NCBI GenBank assembly: GCA_024278175.1
Contig: JAJRTS010000071.1
Location: 1 to 64,000, forward strand
DNA length: 64,000 nucleotides
DNA from: Gemmatimonadales bacterium
Lineage (GTDB): Bacteria > Gemmatimonadota > Glassbacteria > GWA2-58-10
Direction: 5' to 3'
Of this stretch, positions 32,046 through 41,087 are shown in pieces. A program made the position numbers and the translations under genes. How positions within the stretch are numbered: position 1 is the stretch's first letter; each line of letters starts with the position of its first letter. Below the pieces are notes generated by a model. It saw nothing but the letters and a program-made list of their open reading frames with translations, searched no databases and was not told where the DNA came from.

Positions 32046-34580
32046 CTATCTCACCACGAAATTCACCAGTTTGTTCGGCACGTGGATTTCCTTGCGGATT
32101 GTATTACCCTCCAGGTAACTCGCCGCCTTCTTATCGGCCCTGGCCGCCGCCAACACTAGTTCCTTGTCCTGGTCGCGCTGTACTGTGATCTGGCTGCGAA
32201 GTTTACCGTTGATCTGGATTACGACAGTTACCTGGTCGGCCACAAGCATTGCGGGGTCGTATTCGGGCCACTCGCTGAGGAACACGCTCTTTTCGTGTCC
32301 AAGAGCTTCCCGCCAGAGTTCCTCGCTGAAATGTGGCGTGAACGGCGCGAATATTTTTACCAGTACATCCAATGCCTCGGCCAGAAATTCCAGGTCAACG
32401 TCCTCGTTGCCGCTTTCCTCGCCGGCGTACGGCACCAGCTCATTGACCAGTTCCATGATCCGGCTCACAGCGGTGTTGAAATGCATCCGCTCCAGGTCCT
32501 CGCCAACGCACTTGATCGAGTTGTGCATCACCCGTGATATTTTTCGCTCACTTTCGCTCAGCGCAACGATATTCGTGTTATTCGTTTGGCGGCGCTGCAG
32601 GCCGCTGACTCGCCCGGCGTTGAACTGCACCAGCCGCCAAACCCTCATCAGGAAGCGGAACATGCCCTGGATGCCCGTATCATCCCAGTCGCCGCCCTGG
32701 CTGTAGTCGCCCATGAACATCAGGTAGCAGCGGAACGCATCGGCCCCGAACTTATCCAGATACAACCTGGGATTGATCACGTTGCCCCGGCTCTTGCTCA
32801 TCTTGGCGCCCTGGTTCGTGATCGTGCCCTGATGGCTCAGGCGCTGGAACGGCTCCTCGAACCCGAGATGGCCCAGGTCGTGGAGCACCATGTTGATAAA
32901 ACGCGCGTAGATCAGGTGCATGGTGGCATGCTCGGCCCCGCCCACATAATGATGCACCGGCAGCCAGCAGTCACACAGCTCTCGCTCGAATGGTTTGTCG
33001 TCCAGGCTGGGAGTCAGGTAGCGCAGGAAATACCACGAGCTGTCCACGAACGTGTCCATCGTGTCGATCTCGCGTCTGGCCGGTCCTCCACAGGTGGGAC
33101 AGGTTGTGTTGACAAACTCCGCGTTGGTCGCCAGCGGGCTGACTCCCTTTACCGCGCCCTTGAAATCGACATCGTAGGGCAGCTCCACGGGAAGCTGGTC
33201 CTCGGGCACTGTCACTTCGCCGCACTTATCACAGTAGACCACCGGGATCGGCACGCCCCAGTAGCGCTGACGGCTGATCAGCCAGTCGCGGATACGGAAA
33301 TTGACCTTGAACCCGGCCAGCCCTTGCTCCCGCAGCTTTTCAACCACCTTGCGCGCACCCTGGGCCGACTGCTGGCCGTCGAACTCAGCGGAATTGACCA
33401 TCACGCCTGGCCCGGTGAAAGCCTCCACCGGCTCTTCCCCACCGGTGCTCTCCCCCGCCGGGGCGATCACCCGGCGCATGGGCAGGCCGAACTGCCGGGC
33501 GAATTCAAAATCGCGGGTATCGTGGGCGGGCACGGCCATGATAATCCCCGTGCCGTAGGAGAGCATCACGTAATCGGAAATCCAGACCGGGATTCGCTCA
33601 CCGTTGACCGGGTTGACAGCGCAGGCCCCGGTAAACACGCCGGTTTTCTCCTTGGCGGTGCTTGTGCGCTGAATCTCGTTGAGGCGGCTTGTTTTTTCAA
33701 TATACTGCTCCACTTCCGCCTGCTGCCGGGCGGTGGTGATCTTGCGCACCAGCGGATGTTCCGGGGCCATCACCATGTAGGTTACCCCGAACAGCGTATC
33801 GGGCCGGGTGGTGAACACTTTGAACGCTCTCTCATCCTCGGCCAGCTTGTCCACGCCGGGAGTGCCCTCAGCAAAAGTGAACGTAATCTCGCCACCCTCG
33901 CTACGGCCGATCCAGTTGCGCTGCATGGCCTTGGTCTTCTCCGGCCAGTCCAGCTTGTCCAGACCGGAAAGCAACCTGTCGGCGTACTGGGTGATCCGCA
34001 GGAACCATTGGACCATCTCCTTGCGCGTCACGGCGGACTCGCAGCGCTCGCAGGTCCCGTCGGCCATCACCTGCTCGTTGGCCAGCACGGTCTGGCAGCT
34101 TGGGCACCAGTTAACCTGCCCGGCACTTCGGTAGGCAAGCCCCGCCTTGTAACACTGTAAAAAAATCCACTGGGTCCACTTGTAGTATTCGGGCGAGCTG
34201 GTGTTGACCTCGCGGTCCCAGTCGTACATCGCGCCGATTTCCCTGAGCTGTTCGCGGACCACGCGTACGTTTTCGCCGGTGGAGTCCCAGGGATGCACAC
34301 CGTGCTTGATCGCGTAGTTCTCGGCCGGCAGCCCGAACGCATCGTAACCGATCGGCTCGAACACGTTGTCGCCGTGCATCCGACGGAACCTGGCCCAGGT
34401 GTCGGTGGGGCCGTAGTTATACCAGTGGCCGATATGGAGCCTGTCGGCCGATGGGTAGATAAACATCACCAGGCAGTAACACTTCTGCCCGTCGCGGTGG
34501 AAATCCGTGTGGTGCAGACCCTCGTCCTCCCACGCTTTACGCCACTTGCTCTCAATTTGCTTGAACTCGTACTTTTGCAT
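32046..34580 (-). CDS. leuS: Leucyl-tRNA synthetase
   Basis: An 844-residue class I synthetase that charges tRNA-Leu. The HIGH motif is present as LHIGH (48-52) and KMSKS at 593-597. A zinc-binding insert with CPSC and CERC follows the first Rossmann half, and the CP1 editing domain is intact (TGIIMAVPAHDTRDFEFA). The anticodon-binding C-terminal helices are present. ATG 34580 begins the conserved MQKYEFKQIE; the frame extends to 34643 but that part looks like leader. The gene is divergent from prmC and has a strong promoter with an overlapping palindrome. Confidence 0.96.
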   Translation of the reverse strand: MQKYEFKQIESKWRKAWEDEGLHHTDFHRDGQKCYCLVMFIYPSADRLHIGHWYNYGPTDTWARFRRMHGDNVFEPIGYDAFGLPAENYAIKHGVHPWDSTGENVRVVREQLREIGAMYDWDREVNTSSPEYYKWTQWIFLQCYKAGLAYRSAGQVNWCPSCQTVLANEQVMADGTCERCESAVTRKEMVQWFLRITQYADRLLSGLDKLDWPEKTKAMQRNWIGRSEGGEITFTFAEGTPGVDKLAEDERAFKVFTTRPDTLFGVTYMVMAPEHPLVRKITTARQQAEVEQYIEKTSRLNEIQRTSTAKEKTGVFTGACAVNPVNGERIPVWISDYVMLSYGTGIIMAVPAHDTRDFEFARQFGLPMRRVIAPAGESTGGEEPVEAFTGPGVMVNSAEFDGQQSAQGARKVVEKLREQGLAGFKVNFRIRDWLISRQRYWGVPIPVVYCDKCGEVTVPEDQLPVELPYDVDFKGAVKGVSPLATNAEFVNTTCPTCGGPARREIDTMDTFVDSSWYFLRYLTPSLDDKPFERELCDCWLPVHHYVGGAEHATMHLIYARFINMVLHDLGHLGFEEPFQRLSHQGTITNQGAKMSKSRGNVINPRLYLDKFGADAFRCYLMFMGDYSQGGDWDDTGIQGMFRFLMRVWRLVQFNAGRVSGLQRRQTNNTNIVALSESERKISRVMHNSIKCVGEDLERMHFNTAVSRIMELVNELVPYAGEESGNEDVDLEFLAEALDVLVKIFAPFTPHFSEELWREALGHEKSVFLSEWPEYDPAMLVADQVTVVIQINGKLRSQITVQRDQDKELVLAAARADKKAASYLEGNTIRKEIHVPNKLVNFVVR

Positions 34581-34658
34581 CTCGCTATAGCCCTTCGGGT
34601 ACGCCGAGGCCCACGCCGGACAACGGCTATATACAGGTAACATCCTGATCGGGTTGGA

Positions 34659-34677
34659 ATTAGAATGTGATTCTAAT
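34659..34677 (-). promoter_or_regulatory. Palindrome overlapping the leuS promoter
   Basis: ATTAGAATGTGATTCTAAT is a perfect dyad with 8-bp arms and a 3-base centre. It covers the -10 element and likely start site of leuS. It may be an operator; the arms resemble a PerR/Fur-family box, but the spacing differs. Confidence 0.5.
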
Positions 34678-34698
34678 ATAATCGCGCGGCGAAGTCAA
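34670..34698 (-). promoter_or_regulatory. Promoter of leuS
   Basis: On the minus strand TTGACT (34693-34698), a 17-base spacer and TAGAAT (34670-34675). About 85 bases of leader precede leuS. Confidence 0.75.
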
Positions 34699-34828
34699 TC
34701 AAAAGCCCGCCCCGGGCGCGGCCGGGCAGATTGCCTTCCCGGCCCGATCCGGCTATATTGAGGCCATTATCGCACGTACACGCCCGGCGGGATCATTTAT
34801 ATTTTTTAGCGGACCAGGCATTGTCAGA

Positions 34829-35710
34829 TTGAAAAAAATACTCGAAGTGCTCAGGCTGGCCGAGAAATACCTGGCGGAGCGCGGTGTGAAGTCCGCCAGG
34901 CTCAACTCCGAGAGGCTGCTGGCCGCGGTACTGAATATTGAACGGCTGGAGTTGTACCTTCAGTTCGACAGGCCGCTGGAGGAGAACGAACTGGCCCTGT
35001 TCCGGGAGTTCACTCGCCGCCGGGCCGGTGGTGAGCCGTTGCAGTATATTCTGGGCGGCGCCGGCTTTCGTGATATCACACTGCGGGTCGGCCCGGGGGT
35101 GCTGATCCCCCGGCCGGAAACCGAGCAGCTTGTCGGGTTGGTGCTGGAGCGGATGGACGGGCTTTGCGCCGGGGGTAGCAGCCCACTGTGCGTCCTCGAC
35201 CTCTGCGCCGGCAGCGGCGCGGTGGGGCTGGCGCTGGCGGCGGAGCGGGAAAACCTCTGGTGCGTGATGGTGGAGCTTGCGGGCGAAGCCACGGCCTGGG
35301 CCACGAGCAACCTCAAAGCTAACAGGCAAAAACTCAAAAGCCCGGTGGCGCTTATCCGCGCAAACTTGTTCGGAGCGCTGTCAGCACGGAATCCCTTTGA
35401 CGTCGTGGTCTCCAATCCTCCCTACGTGAGCAGAAGCGAAATGGCCGCTCTGCCGGTGGAAATCCGCGAACACGAACCTCGTTGCGCACTGGAGGCGGGT
35501 GCGCGCGGGCTGGGCGTTGTCAGCGCAATAGTGGACAAGGCCGCCGGTTATATTCGCCCCGGCGGGTTGCTGGCGATGGAGATCGGGGAAACACAGCAGA
35601 GCGGTATTGAGGAGCTGTTCTCGCGCCAAGCTCCCGGCTCTTACGGAGAACCGGAATTCCATCACGACCTGGCGGATAAAATCAGGTTTGTTATCGCCTA
35701 CAGACTATAA
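34829..35710 (+). CDS. prmC: Release factor glutamine methyltransferase PrmC (HemK)
   Basis: A 293-residue SAM-dependent methyltransferase that methylates the GGQ glutamine of release factors 1 and 2. The N-terminal helical domain is followed by the substrate-binding loop GVLIPRPETEQ (90-100), the SAM motif DLCAGSGAVGLAL (124-136) and the catalytic NPPY (196-199) in VVSNPPYVSRSE. The start is a TTG at 34829, giving MKKILEVLRLAEKYL, the usual N-terminus. In many genomes prmC follows prfA; here it lies between divergent leuS and murA, 18 bases before murA, so the last two form an operon. Confidence 0.9.
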   Translation: MKKILEVLRLAEKYLAERGVKSARLNSERLLAAVLNIERLELYLQFDRPLEENELALFREFTRRRAGGEPLQYILGGAGFRDITLRVGPGVLIPRPETEQLVGLVLERMDGLCAGGSSPLCVLDLCAGSGAVGLALAAERENLWCVMVELAGEATAWATSNLKANRQKLKSPVALIRANLFGALSARNPFDVVVSNPPYVSRSEMAALPVEIREHEPRCALEAGARGLGVVSAIVDKAAGYIRPGGLLAMEIGETQQSGIEELFSRQAPGSYGEPEFHHDLADKIRFVIAYRL

Positions 35711-35728
35711 TGATAGAAGCGGGAGCTA

Positions 35729-36997
35729 ATGGACAAGTTTAAGATAGAGCGGAGTGAGCCCCTGTGTGGCAGGGTGCATATCAGCGGGGCGAAAAACAGT
35801 TGCCTGCCCCAGATGGCGGCCGCACTGCTTACGGAGGGAACGGTACGGCTGGAAAATACCCCGGACCTGGTGGACGTGCGGACCATGACCCAGGTCCTGG
35901 AAAACCTTGGCGTTGTCGTGGAGCGCGCCGTTGACGGCGCTCTGGAGCTCGATCCCTCGCAAGCCCGCCGGGTAACCGCTCCCTACGAGCTTGTACGCAG
36001 GATGCGAGCCAGCTATTACGTGATGGGTCCGCTGCTGGCCCGTCACGGTCAGGCCGAGATGTCTCTGCCCGGTGGCTGTGCAATCGGCCAGCGCCCGATA
36101 GACCTGCACCTGAAGGGTCTGGCCGCCCTGGGAGCGGAGATCAGCACCAGTGAGGGGTTTGTCCATCTCCGGGCGCCGGGTGGCCTGCGGGGCGCCCGGA
36201 TCGATCTGGCCGGCGAGCATGGCACCAGCGCGGGCGCTACTATCAACGTGATGATGGCCGCGTCGCTGGCCGAGGGCCGCACGGTGCTTACCTCGGCGGC
36301 ACGGGAACCGGAAGTTGAGGATGTGGCTGTGATGCTCAACGCCATGGGAGCGTCGATAACCGGCGGCGGCGAGGGAGTGACCGAGATCGAGGGCGTGCGG
36401 CATCTGTCTGGAATTACCCACAGAGTGATTCCAGACAGGATCGAGGCCGGTACGTTCGCGGTTGCAGCGGCTATCACGGGCGGCGACGTTGTAATCTCGG
36501 ACTGCAATCCGGCTCATCTTACAGCCGTGCTTGAATTGTTGCAACAAATTGGAGTTGATCTGGAGCAGGGGCGCAAAACTCTGCTGGTTCGCAGCCACGC
36601 TCCCCTGCGCCCTTTTCAACTGGAAACCAAACCTTATCCCGGCTTCCCCACCGACATGCAGGCCCAGTTCTGCGCGCTGGCAACATGCTGCCACGGCACC
36701 AGCACGATTGTGGAGAGTATTTTCGAGAATCGGGCGATGCACGCACCCGAACTGGCGCGGCTGGGCGCGGATATCGAGGTACACGGCAGGACGATAACCG
36801 TGCGCGGGCCCTGCGCTATGACCTCGGCCCCCGTGATGGCCAGCGACCTGAGAGCCTCGGCCGCGCTGGTGCTGGCGGGGCTGGTGGCTGCTGGTGGCTG
36901 CCTGGTCAACCGGATCTATCATCTGGACCGCGGTTACGAAAATCTGGAATCCAAGCTCGTTCGCCTCGGCGCCGGTATTCTTCGCATTTCCGAATAA
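35729..36997 (+). CDS. murA: UDP-N-acetylglucosamine 1-carboxyvinyltransferase (MurA)
   Basis: A 422-residue enzyme for the first committed step of peptidoglycan synthesis, transfer of enolpyruvate to UDP-GlcNAc. The conserved Lys22-Asn23 (GAKN) and the catalytic loop GGCAIGQRPIDLH with Cys117 are present. A Cys at this position usually means sensitivity to fosfomycin. Both inside-out alpha/beta domains are complete, and GTSAGATINVMMAA and PGFPTDMQAQ are typical. GGGAG precedes the ATG. It closes the plus-strand pair with prmC, and a bidirectional terminator follows. Confidence 0.95.
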   Translation: MDKFKIERSEPLCGRVHISGAKNSCLPQMAAALLTEGTVRLENTPDLVDVRTMTQVLENLGVVVERAVDGALELDPSQARRVTAPYELVRRMRASYYVMGPLLARHGQAEMSLPGGCAIGQRPIDLHLKGLAALGAEISTSEGFVHLRAPGGLRGARIDLAGEHGTSAGATINVMMAASLAEGRTVLTSAAREPEVEDVAVMLNAMGASITGGGEGVTEIEGVRHLSGITHRVIPDRIEAGTFAVAAAITGGDVVISDCNPAHLTAVLELLQQIGVDLEQGRKTLLVRSHAPLRPFQLETKPYPGFPTDMQAQFCALATCCHGTSTIVESIFENRAMHAPELARLGADIEVHGRTITVRGPCAMTSAPVMASDLRASAALVLAGLVAAGGCLVNRIYHLDRGYENLESKLVRLGAGILRISE

Positions 36998-37034
36998 AAA
37001 AACGGTTTCCACCGTTAAGGCGGAAACCGTTTTG
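36997..37034. terminator. Bidirectional terminator
   Basis: AACGGTTTCC (37001-37010) pairs with GGAAACCGTT (37022-37031), with an A-run before and TTT after. It serves murA on plus and the HEAT lipoprotein gene on minus. Confidence 0.85.
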
Positions 37035-37057
37035 CTGACTAAGCCGTGGAACTGATT

Positions 37058-37783
37058 TTATTCGCCGCGCTTGATTTTAGCCACTGTACTGTCCGCAAGC
37101 TCTCCCACCCAGTCGGAATCTTTGTCGGCGTGTAAGCGGCTGCTGATTTCCTCCAACACCGGCAGGGCTTTCTGCCCGCCGATAGCACCCAGCGCCGAAA
37201 CAGCCTTGGCCACGATTTCGGGGTCGGAGCTTTTCGACAACTCCACCACGTCATCGAAAATCTTCTCGTAACCCCTGTTGGCAAGAACCTGCACGGCCTC
37301 GGATTTCATGAATTCCAGCGTAACATCGCTCGCCTTGAGCCCCAGCGTATAGCCCGGCTCAAAAATTTTGGCCACATAGTTGGTCGAAAGAGTGTCATCG
37401 AACTCGGCCAGCGTATACAGGGCGAACAGCCGCACGGTGTTGTACGGGTCCTTCTGCAAGGCCCGTCCCATGAAAGGAATCAGTCCGGGGCCGGCCTTCC
37501 CGATCATTTCCTGGGCCTGGAAATATAACTGCTGGGCGTAATCGATCGTTTTGCCGCCCTGGACCAGTTGTACTTTCCAGACCGTGGTGATAGAGGCCAG
37601 GTCACCGGGATCCTTACCAAGGTTGTAGCGCGCCACACTCATTGCGTTCTTGTATTGCTCCTGATCGTAAAGCTTTTCGACCTCACTTAGCTTGCCACTA
37701 TCGGGTACGCTTACCGAACACCCTACTACCAGCATGCAAGCAGCAAGCATAAGCGATGCAACAGATACGAGCCTGTGAATCAT
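37058..37783 (-). CDS. HEAT-repeat lipoprotein
   Basis: A 241-residue lipoprotein. The lipobox LVVGC places the lipidated cysteine at residue 22. The mature part contains TPR-like helices (about 30-70) and HEAT-like repeats (LIPFMGRALQKDPYNTVRLFALYTLAEF; EIVAKAVSALGAIGGQKALPVLEEI), probably a protein-binding solenoid in the periplasm. The gene is the third of the bactofilin operon. ATG 37783 has GGAGG just upstream. No enzyme motif is visible. Confidence 0.75.
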   Translation of the reverse strand: MIHRLVSVASLMLAACMLVVGCSVSVPDSGKLSEVEKLYDQEQYKNAMSVARYNLGKDPGDLASITTVWKVQLVQGGKTIDYAQQLYFQAQEMIGKAGPGLIPFMGRALQKDPYNTVRLFALYTLAEFDDTLSTNYVAKIFEPGYTLGLKASDVTLEFMKSEAVQVLANRGYEKIFDDVVELSKSSDPEIVAKAVSALGAIGGQKALPVLEEISSRLHADKDSDWVGELADSTVAKIKRGE

Positions 37784-37843
37784 CACTCCTCCAAATTGAA
37801 TAAGCTTCCGGCAATATCCGAATTGAGGATTGCGGCATAACGA

Positions 37844-38209
37844 TCAGCGTACCATGTTGCACTTGCCGTTGAACACAACTCCTTCCTCCACAGTTAGTTC
37901 GGCCGTTTCCACGTCACCGATCAACTGTCCCGGATCCTGAATAGCCACCCGGCTGGAGGCGTAAATGTTCCCATGCACATGGCCACTGTTGATCACGGTG
38001 TCCGCGCGGATGTCGCCGCTGATATAAGCCTGTTCGCCAATGATCAGCGTATTCTTCACTCCGTTTTTCTTCTCACCGTATATTTCACCTTCCACGTTAC
38101 CATCGATCCGCATGGTGCCGGAAAACACCAACCGTCCATTGAGCTTTGTGGATTCGCCCAGCACGCTGTTGATGCTATCGATAACCAGCTTGTTTTTTTT
38201 GTTGAACAT
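37844..38209 (-). CDS. Bactofilin
   Basis: A 121-residue protein with a short N-terminal tail and a right-handed beta-helix of DUF583: TKLNGRLVFSGTMRIDGNVEGEIYGE, then TLIIGEQAYISGDIRADTVINSGHVHGNIYA. Bactofilins polymerise into nucleotide-independent filaments that localise cell-wall enzymes and shape cells. GGAG lies seven bases before the ATG. The membrane coiled-coil protein upstream may be its membrane partner; in many bacteria that slot is filled by an M23 peptidase. Confidence 0.93.
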   Translation of the reverse strand: MFNKKNKLVIDSINSVLGESTKLNGRLVFSGTMRIDGNVEGEIYGEKKNGVKNTLIIGEQAYISGDIRADTVINSGHVHGNIYASSRVAIQDPGQLIGDVETAELTVEEGVVFNGKCNMVR

Positions 38210-38236
38210 TGCTCATCTCCGGCGGCCAAACTTTGT

Positions 38237-38938
38237 TCAAGAGGTGGGCACCGGCTCCTTGACATGTACTATCAGCTTGCCCGTATCCGAATATACCAGT
38301 ATCTCCAGGATTCTGGCGTCCGGTGTATACTCCAGTGCTCCCCGGTAGCCTTTGAATCTCCGGATTGCGTAACGGTCCCCCTGATGATAATCCGCAGGCA
38401 AACCGTCCTTGAAAACGACTTCGGGAAACGAAGACAACTTGTCGTTAGTTTGCCTCTTCAGTACAACAAACAGGTAGCCGCGCAGCAGGCTGCCGTCTTC
38501 AGTAGTATTGTCAAGGACGAACGAAAAGTTCAAACTTCGGGTGCTGCGGTCTGTTTTGAGCGCCAGTTGAGTAATCGCCACTTCCCCTGTCATTTCCCGT
38601 ACCGGTTCGCCGGGAACAGCCAGCGCCGCGGGCTGGTCCTGTTCGGTAGCGGTTTCAGGTTGTACAACAGCGGTTTGATCTGGTTCGGCCTGTTGTTCCC
38701 TGAGGTGGCTGATCGTTGTCTGCAGGGTACCCATGTCCGTTTTCAGAGTTCTTAATATTTCCTCCAACTGCTTATTATCGCGGTAAAGAGAGTAGTAACC
38801 CCTGATGAAAAAAGCGTAGGTCGAGGCTATTCCCACCACCAGGACAACAGCCATGATCAGCAGTCTTACGGATATCTGGTAAGTCTGCGGCTGATTGGTG
38901 TCCTTCATGAAGATAACTGTCAGGTGGTTTTTCTTCAC
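38237..38938 (-). CDS. Membrane coiled-coil protein upstream of bactofilin
   Basis: A 233-residue protein with a GTG start (GAGG eight bases upstream). The N-terminus MKKNHLTVIFMKDTNQPQTY followed by a membrane helix (about 24-47) and a short coiled coil (about 52-85) recalls the start of the M23 endopeptidases often next to bactofilins. The C-terminal domain (about 115-233) is beta-rich and shows no HxxxD or HxH zinc site, so no peptidase activity can be claimed. It probably links bactofilin to the envelope. A strong promoter lies upstream. Confidence 0.65.
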   Translation of the reverse strand: MKKNHLTVIFMKDTNQPQTYQISVRLLIMAVVLVVGIASTYAFFIRGYYSLYRDNKQLEEILRTLKTDMGTLQTTISHLREQQAEPDQTAVVQPETATEQDQPAALAVPGEPVREMTGEVAITQLALKTDRSTRSLNFSFVLDNTTEDGSLLRGYLFVVLKRQTNDKLSSFPEVVFKDGLPADYHQGDRYAIRRFKGYRGALEYTPDARILEILVYSDTGKLIVHVKEPVPTS

Positions 38939-39068
38939 TGCTCGTACCTCAATCCTCCCTTAGTATTTAAGGGAATCGCGGTTGACAGTGAGGCTTCATA
39001 ACGTATCAACTCTCGGCGGACAAAACTCTGTCAGATTGCCAACGATTTCCCAAGAAGACCGTAAAACA

Positions 39069-39097
39069 AATCTACCCCAACCGCCGGATCAAGTCAA
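39069..39097 (-). promoter_or_regulatory. Promoter of the bactofilin operon
   Basis: On the minus strand TTGACT (39092-39097), a 17-base spacer and TAGATT (39069-39074). It is about 130 bases upstream of the coiled-coil gene and just after the phosphatase stop. Confidence 0.7.
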
Positions 39098-39118
39098 TTT
39101 AATTTACCCGCGAACCTT

Positions 39119-39640
39119 TCAGTTCCGGCGTTTGCCGCTTTTGGCCCCAGGCTTCTTCCTTATGTATTTGGTTAAACCGTCGATGCATTGAGCTATTGTG
39201 GTGAAAGCCTGTTCGTAGGCTGCCCTGTCTCCTCCAAAGGGATCGGGGATACCGGATCCCGATTCCGCTCCTGAACCGCGGAATTCCACTAGCAAACGAA
39301 ATTCAGGTTTCCCGCGGTTTTGCAGCGATTCCAGTGGAAAGAGGTGGCTGGGCTGCATGCCGATCACCAGATCGGCCCCGGAGAGAATTTTCTCCGTCAA
39401 CTGACGGCTGCGATGACCACCGAGCTCAAGGCCGTTTGCCGCTGCAATCTCCACCGCCATGGCACTTGCGGGCGCTCCATCGGTTGCAAACAGTCCCGCG
39501 GATGATACTTCCACCCGCTGCCCCAGTTCCTCGCGGTCGATTCTCTCGCGCAACAAGGACTCGGCCAGCGGACTACGGCATGTGTTGCCCGTACAGACAA
39601 ACAGTATTTTGATATTTTCCCTGCTTCCTCTGGCCGACAT
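39119..39640 (-). CDS. Low-molecular-weight protein tyrosine phosphatase
   Basis: A 173-residue phosphatase. The P-loop CTGNTCRS has its catalytic cysteine at residue 16 and arginine at 22. The general acid region is DPFGGD near residue 133, where the usual DP motif is kept. A basic tail (KKPGAKSGKRRN) ends the protein. The family removes phosphate from tyrosine kinases of capsule export or from arginine residues (YwlE type). The neighbouring YrdC-like gene is a common partner of the YwlE type. The ATG lacks a strong ribosome-binding site. Confidence 0.9.
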   Translation of the reverse strand: MSARGSRENIKILFVCTGNTCRSPLAESLLRERIDREELGQRVEVSSAGLFATDGAPASAMAVEIAAANGLELGGHRSRQLTEKILSGADLVIGMQPSHLFPLESLQNRGKPEFRLLVEFRGSGAESGSGIPDPFGGDRAAYEQAFTTIAQCIDGLTKYIRKKPGAKSGKRRN

Positions 39641-39668
39641 AGACTAAAGTCCCGGTGGATTATTGCGA

Positions 39669-40358
39669 TCAGTTGGAATGCTCGATTTTATAACCGATAG
39701 CCAGTTCTATCTTTTCGGCCGGAACCGCACCGGCACGCAGCAGCCGCGCCCTGCCGGCAACGCTGGCGTCAACCAGGGTCGAGGGCAGGTGATTGGCGCC
39801 TGCCAGTTTCCTGTCCAGTACAGCCAGCTCGGGAGGTTCGATTCGCTTTTGAGCTGAATGTAAATACAGACTGCGTGTAAATTCAAGGCTGTCAATGGGA
39901 ACCGGCTCACCAGAGCGTCCCAGGCTGGTGCTGACAAGCGGAATCGCCAGTTTGTCGAGCAGGGCGGCTGTAAACGGATGAGCACTCTGACGCAGGGCCA
40001 CGGTGGCGCCCGGCCAGCAACACTGCTCGCGGAACTGCCGGGAAGCCTGCAACACCAGGGTCAATCCCGCGGGCCAGAATTTCCCGGCCAGAATCCGGGC
40101 TTCGTCGGGAATCCGGCGGCAAAGCCTGTCGAGCCAGCTTGCCGAGGGGACCAGCACAATCATCGGCTTGCCGCTGTCGCGGCCCTTGTAGCGCCTTATT
40201 CGCTCCACCGGCTCACTCATGTCGAAGCGGCAGCCGTAGCCGTGGACCGTGGCGGTGGGGTGAATCAACACGCCCCCATCGCGCACCACCCGGCAGGCTC
40301 TTGACGGCAGGCCGGAGGGGAAATCTGCGCCCGTTATCTCGACAACAGGCTCAGCCAC
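39669..40358 (-). CDS. YrdC/Sua5-family threonylcarbamoyl-AMP synthase
   Basis: A 229-residue YrdC-domain protein that makes threonylcarbamoyl-AMP from threonine, bicarbonate and ATP for the t6A modification of tRNAs reading ANN codons. The motif RIRRYKGRDSGKPM carries the basic residues for nucleotide binding, and HPTATVHGYGCRF is the usual early strand (commonly PTET/S). GTG 40358 overlaps the purE stop by eight bases, so the two are translationally coupled. The protein lacks the Sua5 C-terminal extension. Confidence 0.85.
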   Translation of the reverse strand: MAEPVVEITGADFPSGLPSRACRVVRDGGVLIHPTATVHGYGCRFDMSEPVERIRRYKGRDSGKPMIVLVPSASWLDRLCRRIPDEARILAGKFWPAGLTLVLQASRQFREQCCWPGATVALRQSAHPFTAALLDKLAIPLVSTSLGRSGEPVPIDSLEFTRSLYLHSAQKRIEPPELAVLDRKLAGANHLPSTLVDASVAGRARLLRAGAVPAEKIELAIGYKIEHSN

Positions 40359-40761
40359 GGCGGGTTTTTCCCAGGATGCGAAGGGCCAGGTGGGCCGCGT
40401 TCCTGGCCCCGTCGATACCAACAGCGGCCACGGGCACCCCAGGGGGCATCTGCACTATCGCCAGCAGAGCGTCGATTCCCTGCAACGCCCCCGAAGCGAT
40501 CGGCACGCCGATAACCGGCAGCTTGCACAGCGATGCGCAGTAACCGGGCAGGGCCGCCGACATCCCCGCTCCCGCGATAATAACCTCAACGCCGTTTTGC
40601 CCGGCGGCTTCCACGAGAGTGCGGGTACGGTCAGGGTCGCGGTGGGCGCTGGAGACATGAGTTGCGTACTCAACTCCCGCCTCGCTCAGGATCTTTTCCG
40701 CCCGGGCCATCACCTTGCGGTCCGACTCACTGCCCATGATAATCATCACCTGCTCAGCCAT
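40351..40761 (-). CDS. purE: N5-carboxyaminoimidazole ribonucleotide mutase PurE
   Basis: A 136-residue class I PurE, which converts N5-CAIR to CAIR in purine synthesis. GSESDRKVM, SSAHRDPDRT and GAGMSAALPG are the substrate-binding loops, with the catalytic His in SAHR. GGAGGGATAGCGGAG precedes the ATG. It is slightly shorter than many PurE proteins but complete. Its partner PurK is not in the window. It leads a tight cluster with the YrdC-like and phosphatase genes. Confidence 0.93.
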   Translation of the reverse strand: MAEQVMIIMGSESDRKVMARAEKILSEAGVEYATHVSSAHRDPDRTRTLVEAAGQNGVEVIIAGAGMSAALPGYCASLCKLPVIGVPIASGALQGIDALLAIVQMPPGVPVAAVGIDGARNAAHLALRILGKTRRG

Positions 40762-41087
40762 CTCCGCTATCCCTCCTGTATATTACTCGATCATAGGGTT
40801 CACGCCATTAACAATAAGAGACCTTTGATTTAATCAAAGACTTGAAAGAATTGTCACTCCCCCTCTTTTTTTCCAAAACTTTTTGTTAAGAGGCATATCT
40901 GTAATGAAATCATGTAATCACAATTAATATGCCTGAATTTTATTTTGATGCATAAAAAATGAGTGATCTGAAAAACTTCCTCATAACAATTCAGTCGTCC
41001 AATTTTTCAAAGGTCTCAATAACAAATTCGGGAACTCGAATTTAGGCCCGCCCGGCAGGCATGTCAACATGATGACAAAAAACGCTC
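40762..41087. other. AT-rich intergenic region with a palindrome
   Basis: This 326-base stretch is much more AT-rich than its surroundings and should hold the purE promoter. The dyad CTTTGATTTAATCAAAG at 40823-40839 has perfect 8-bp arms and may be an operator or a small hairpin in the purE leader. I see no gene or riboswitch fold that I can name. Confidence 0.5.

Noticed and set aside
32586-34160. A 524-codon plus-strand frame opposite leuS
   Set aside because: Antisense shadow of leuS, with His-, Arg- and Gln-rich random-looking sequence.
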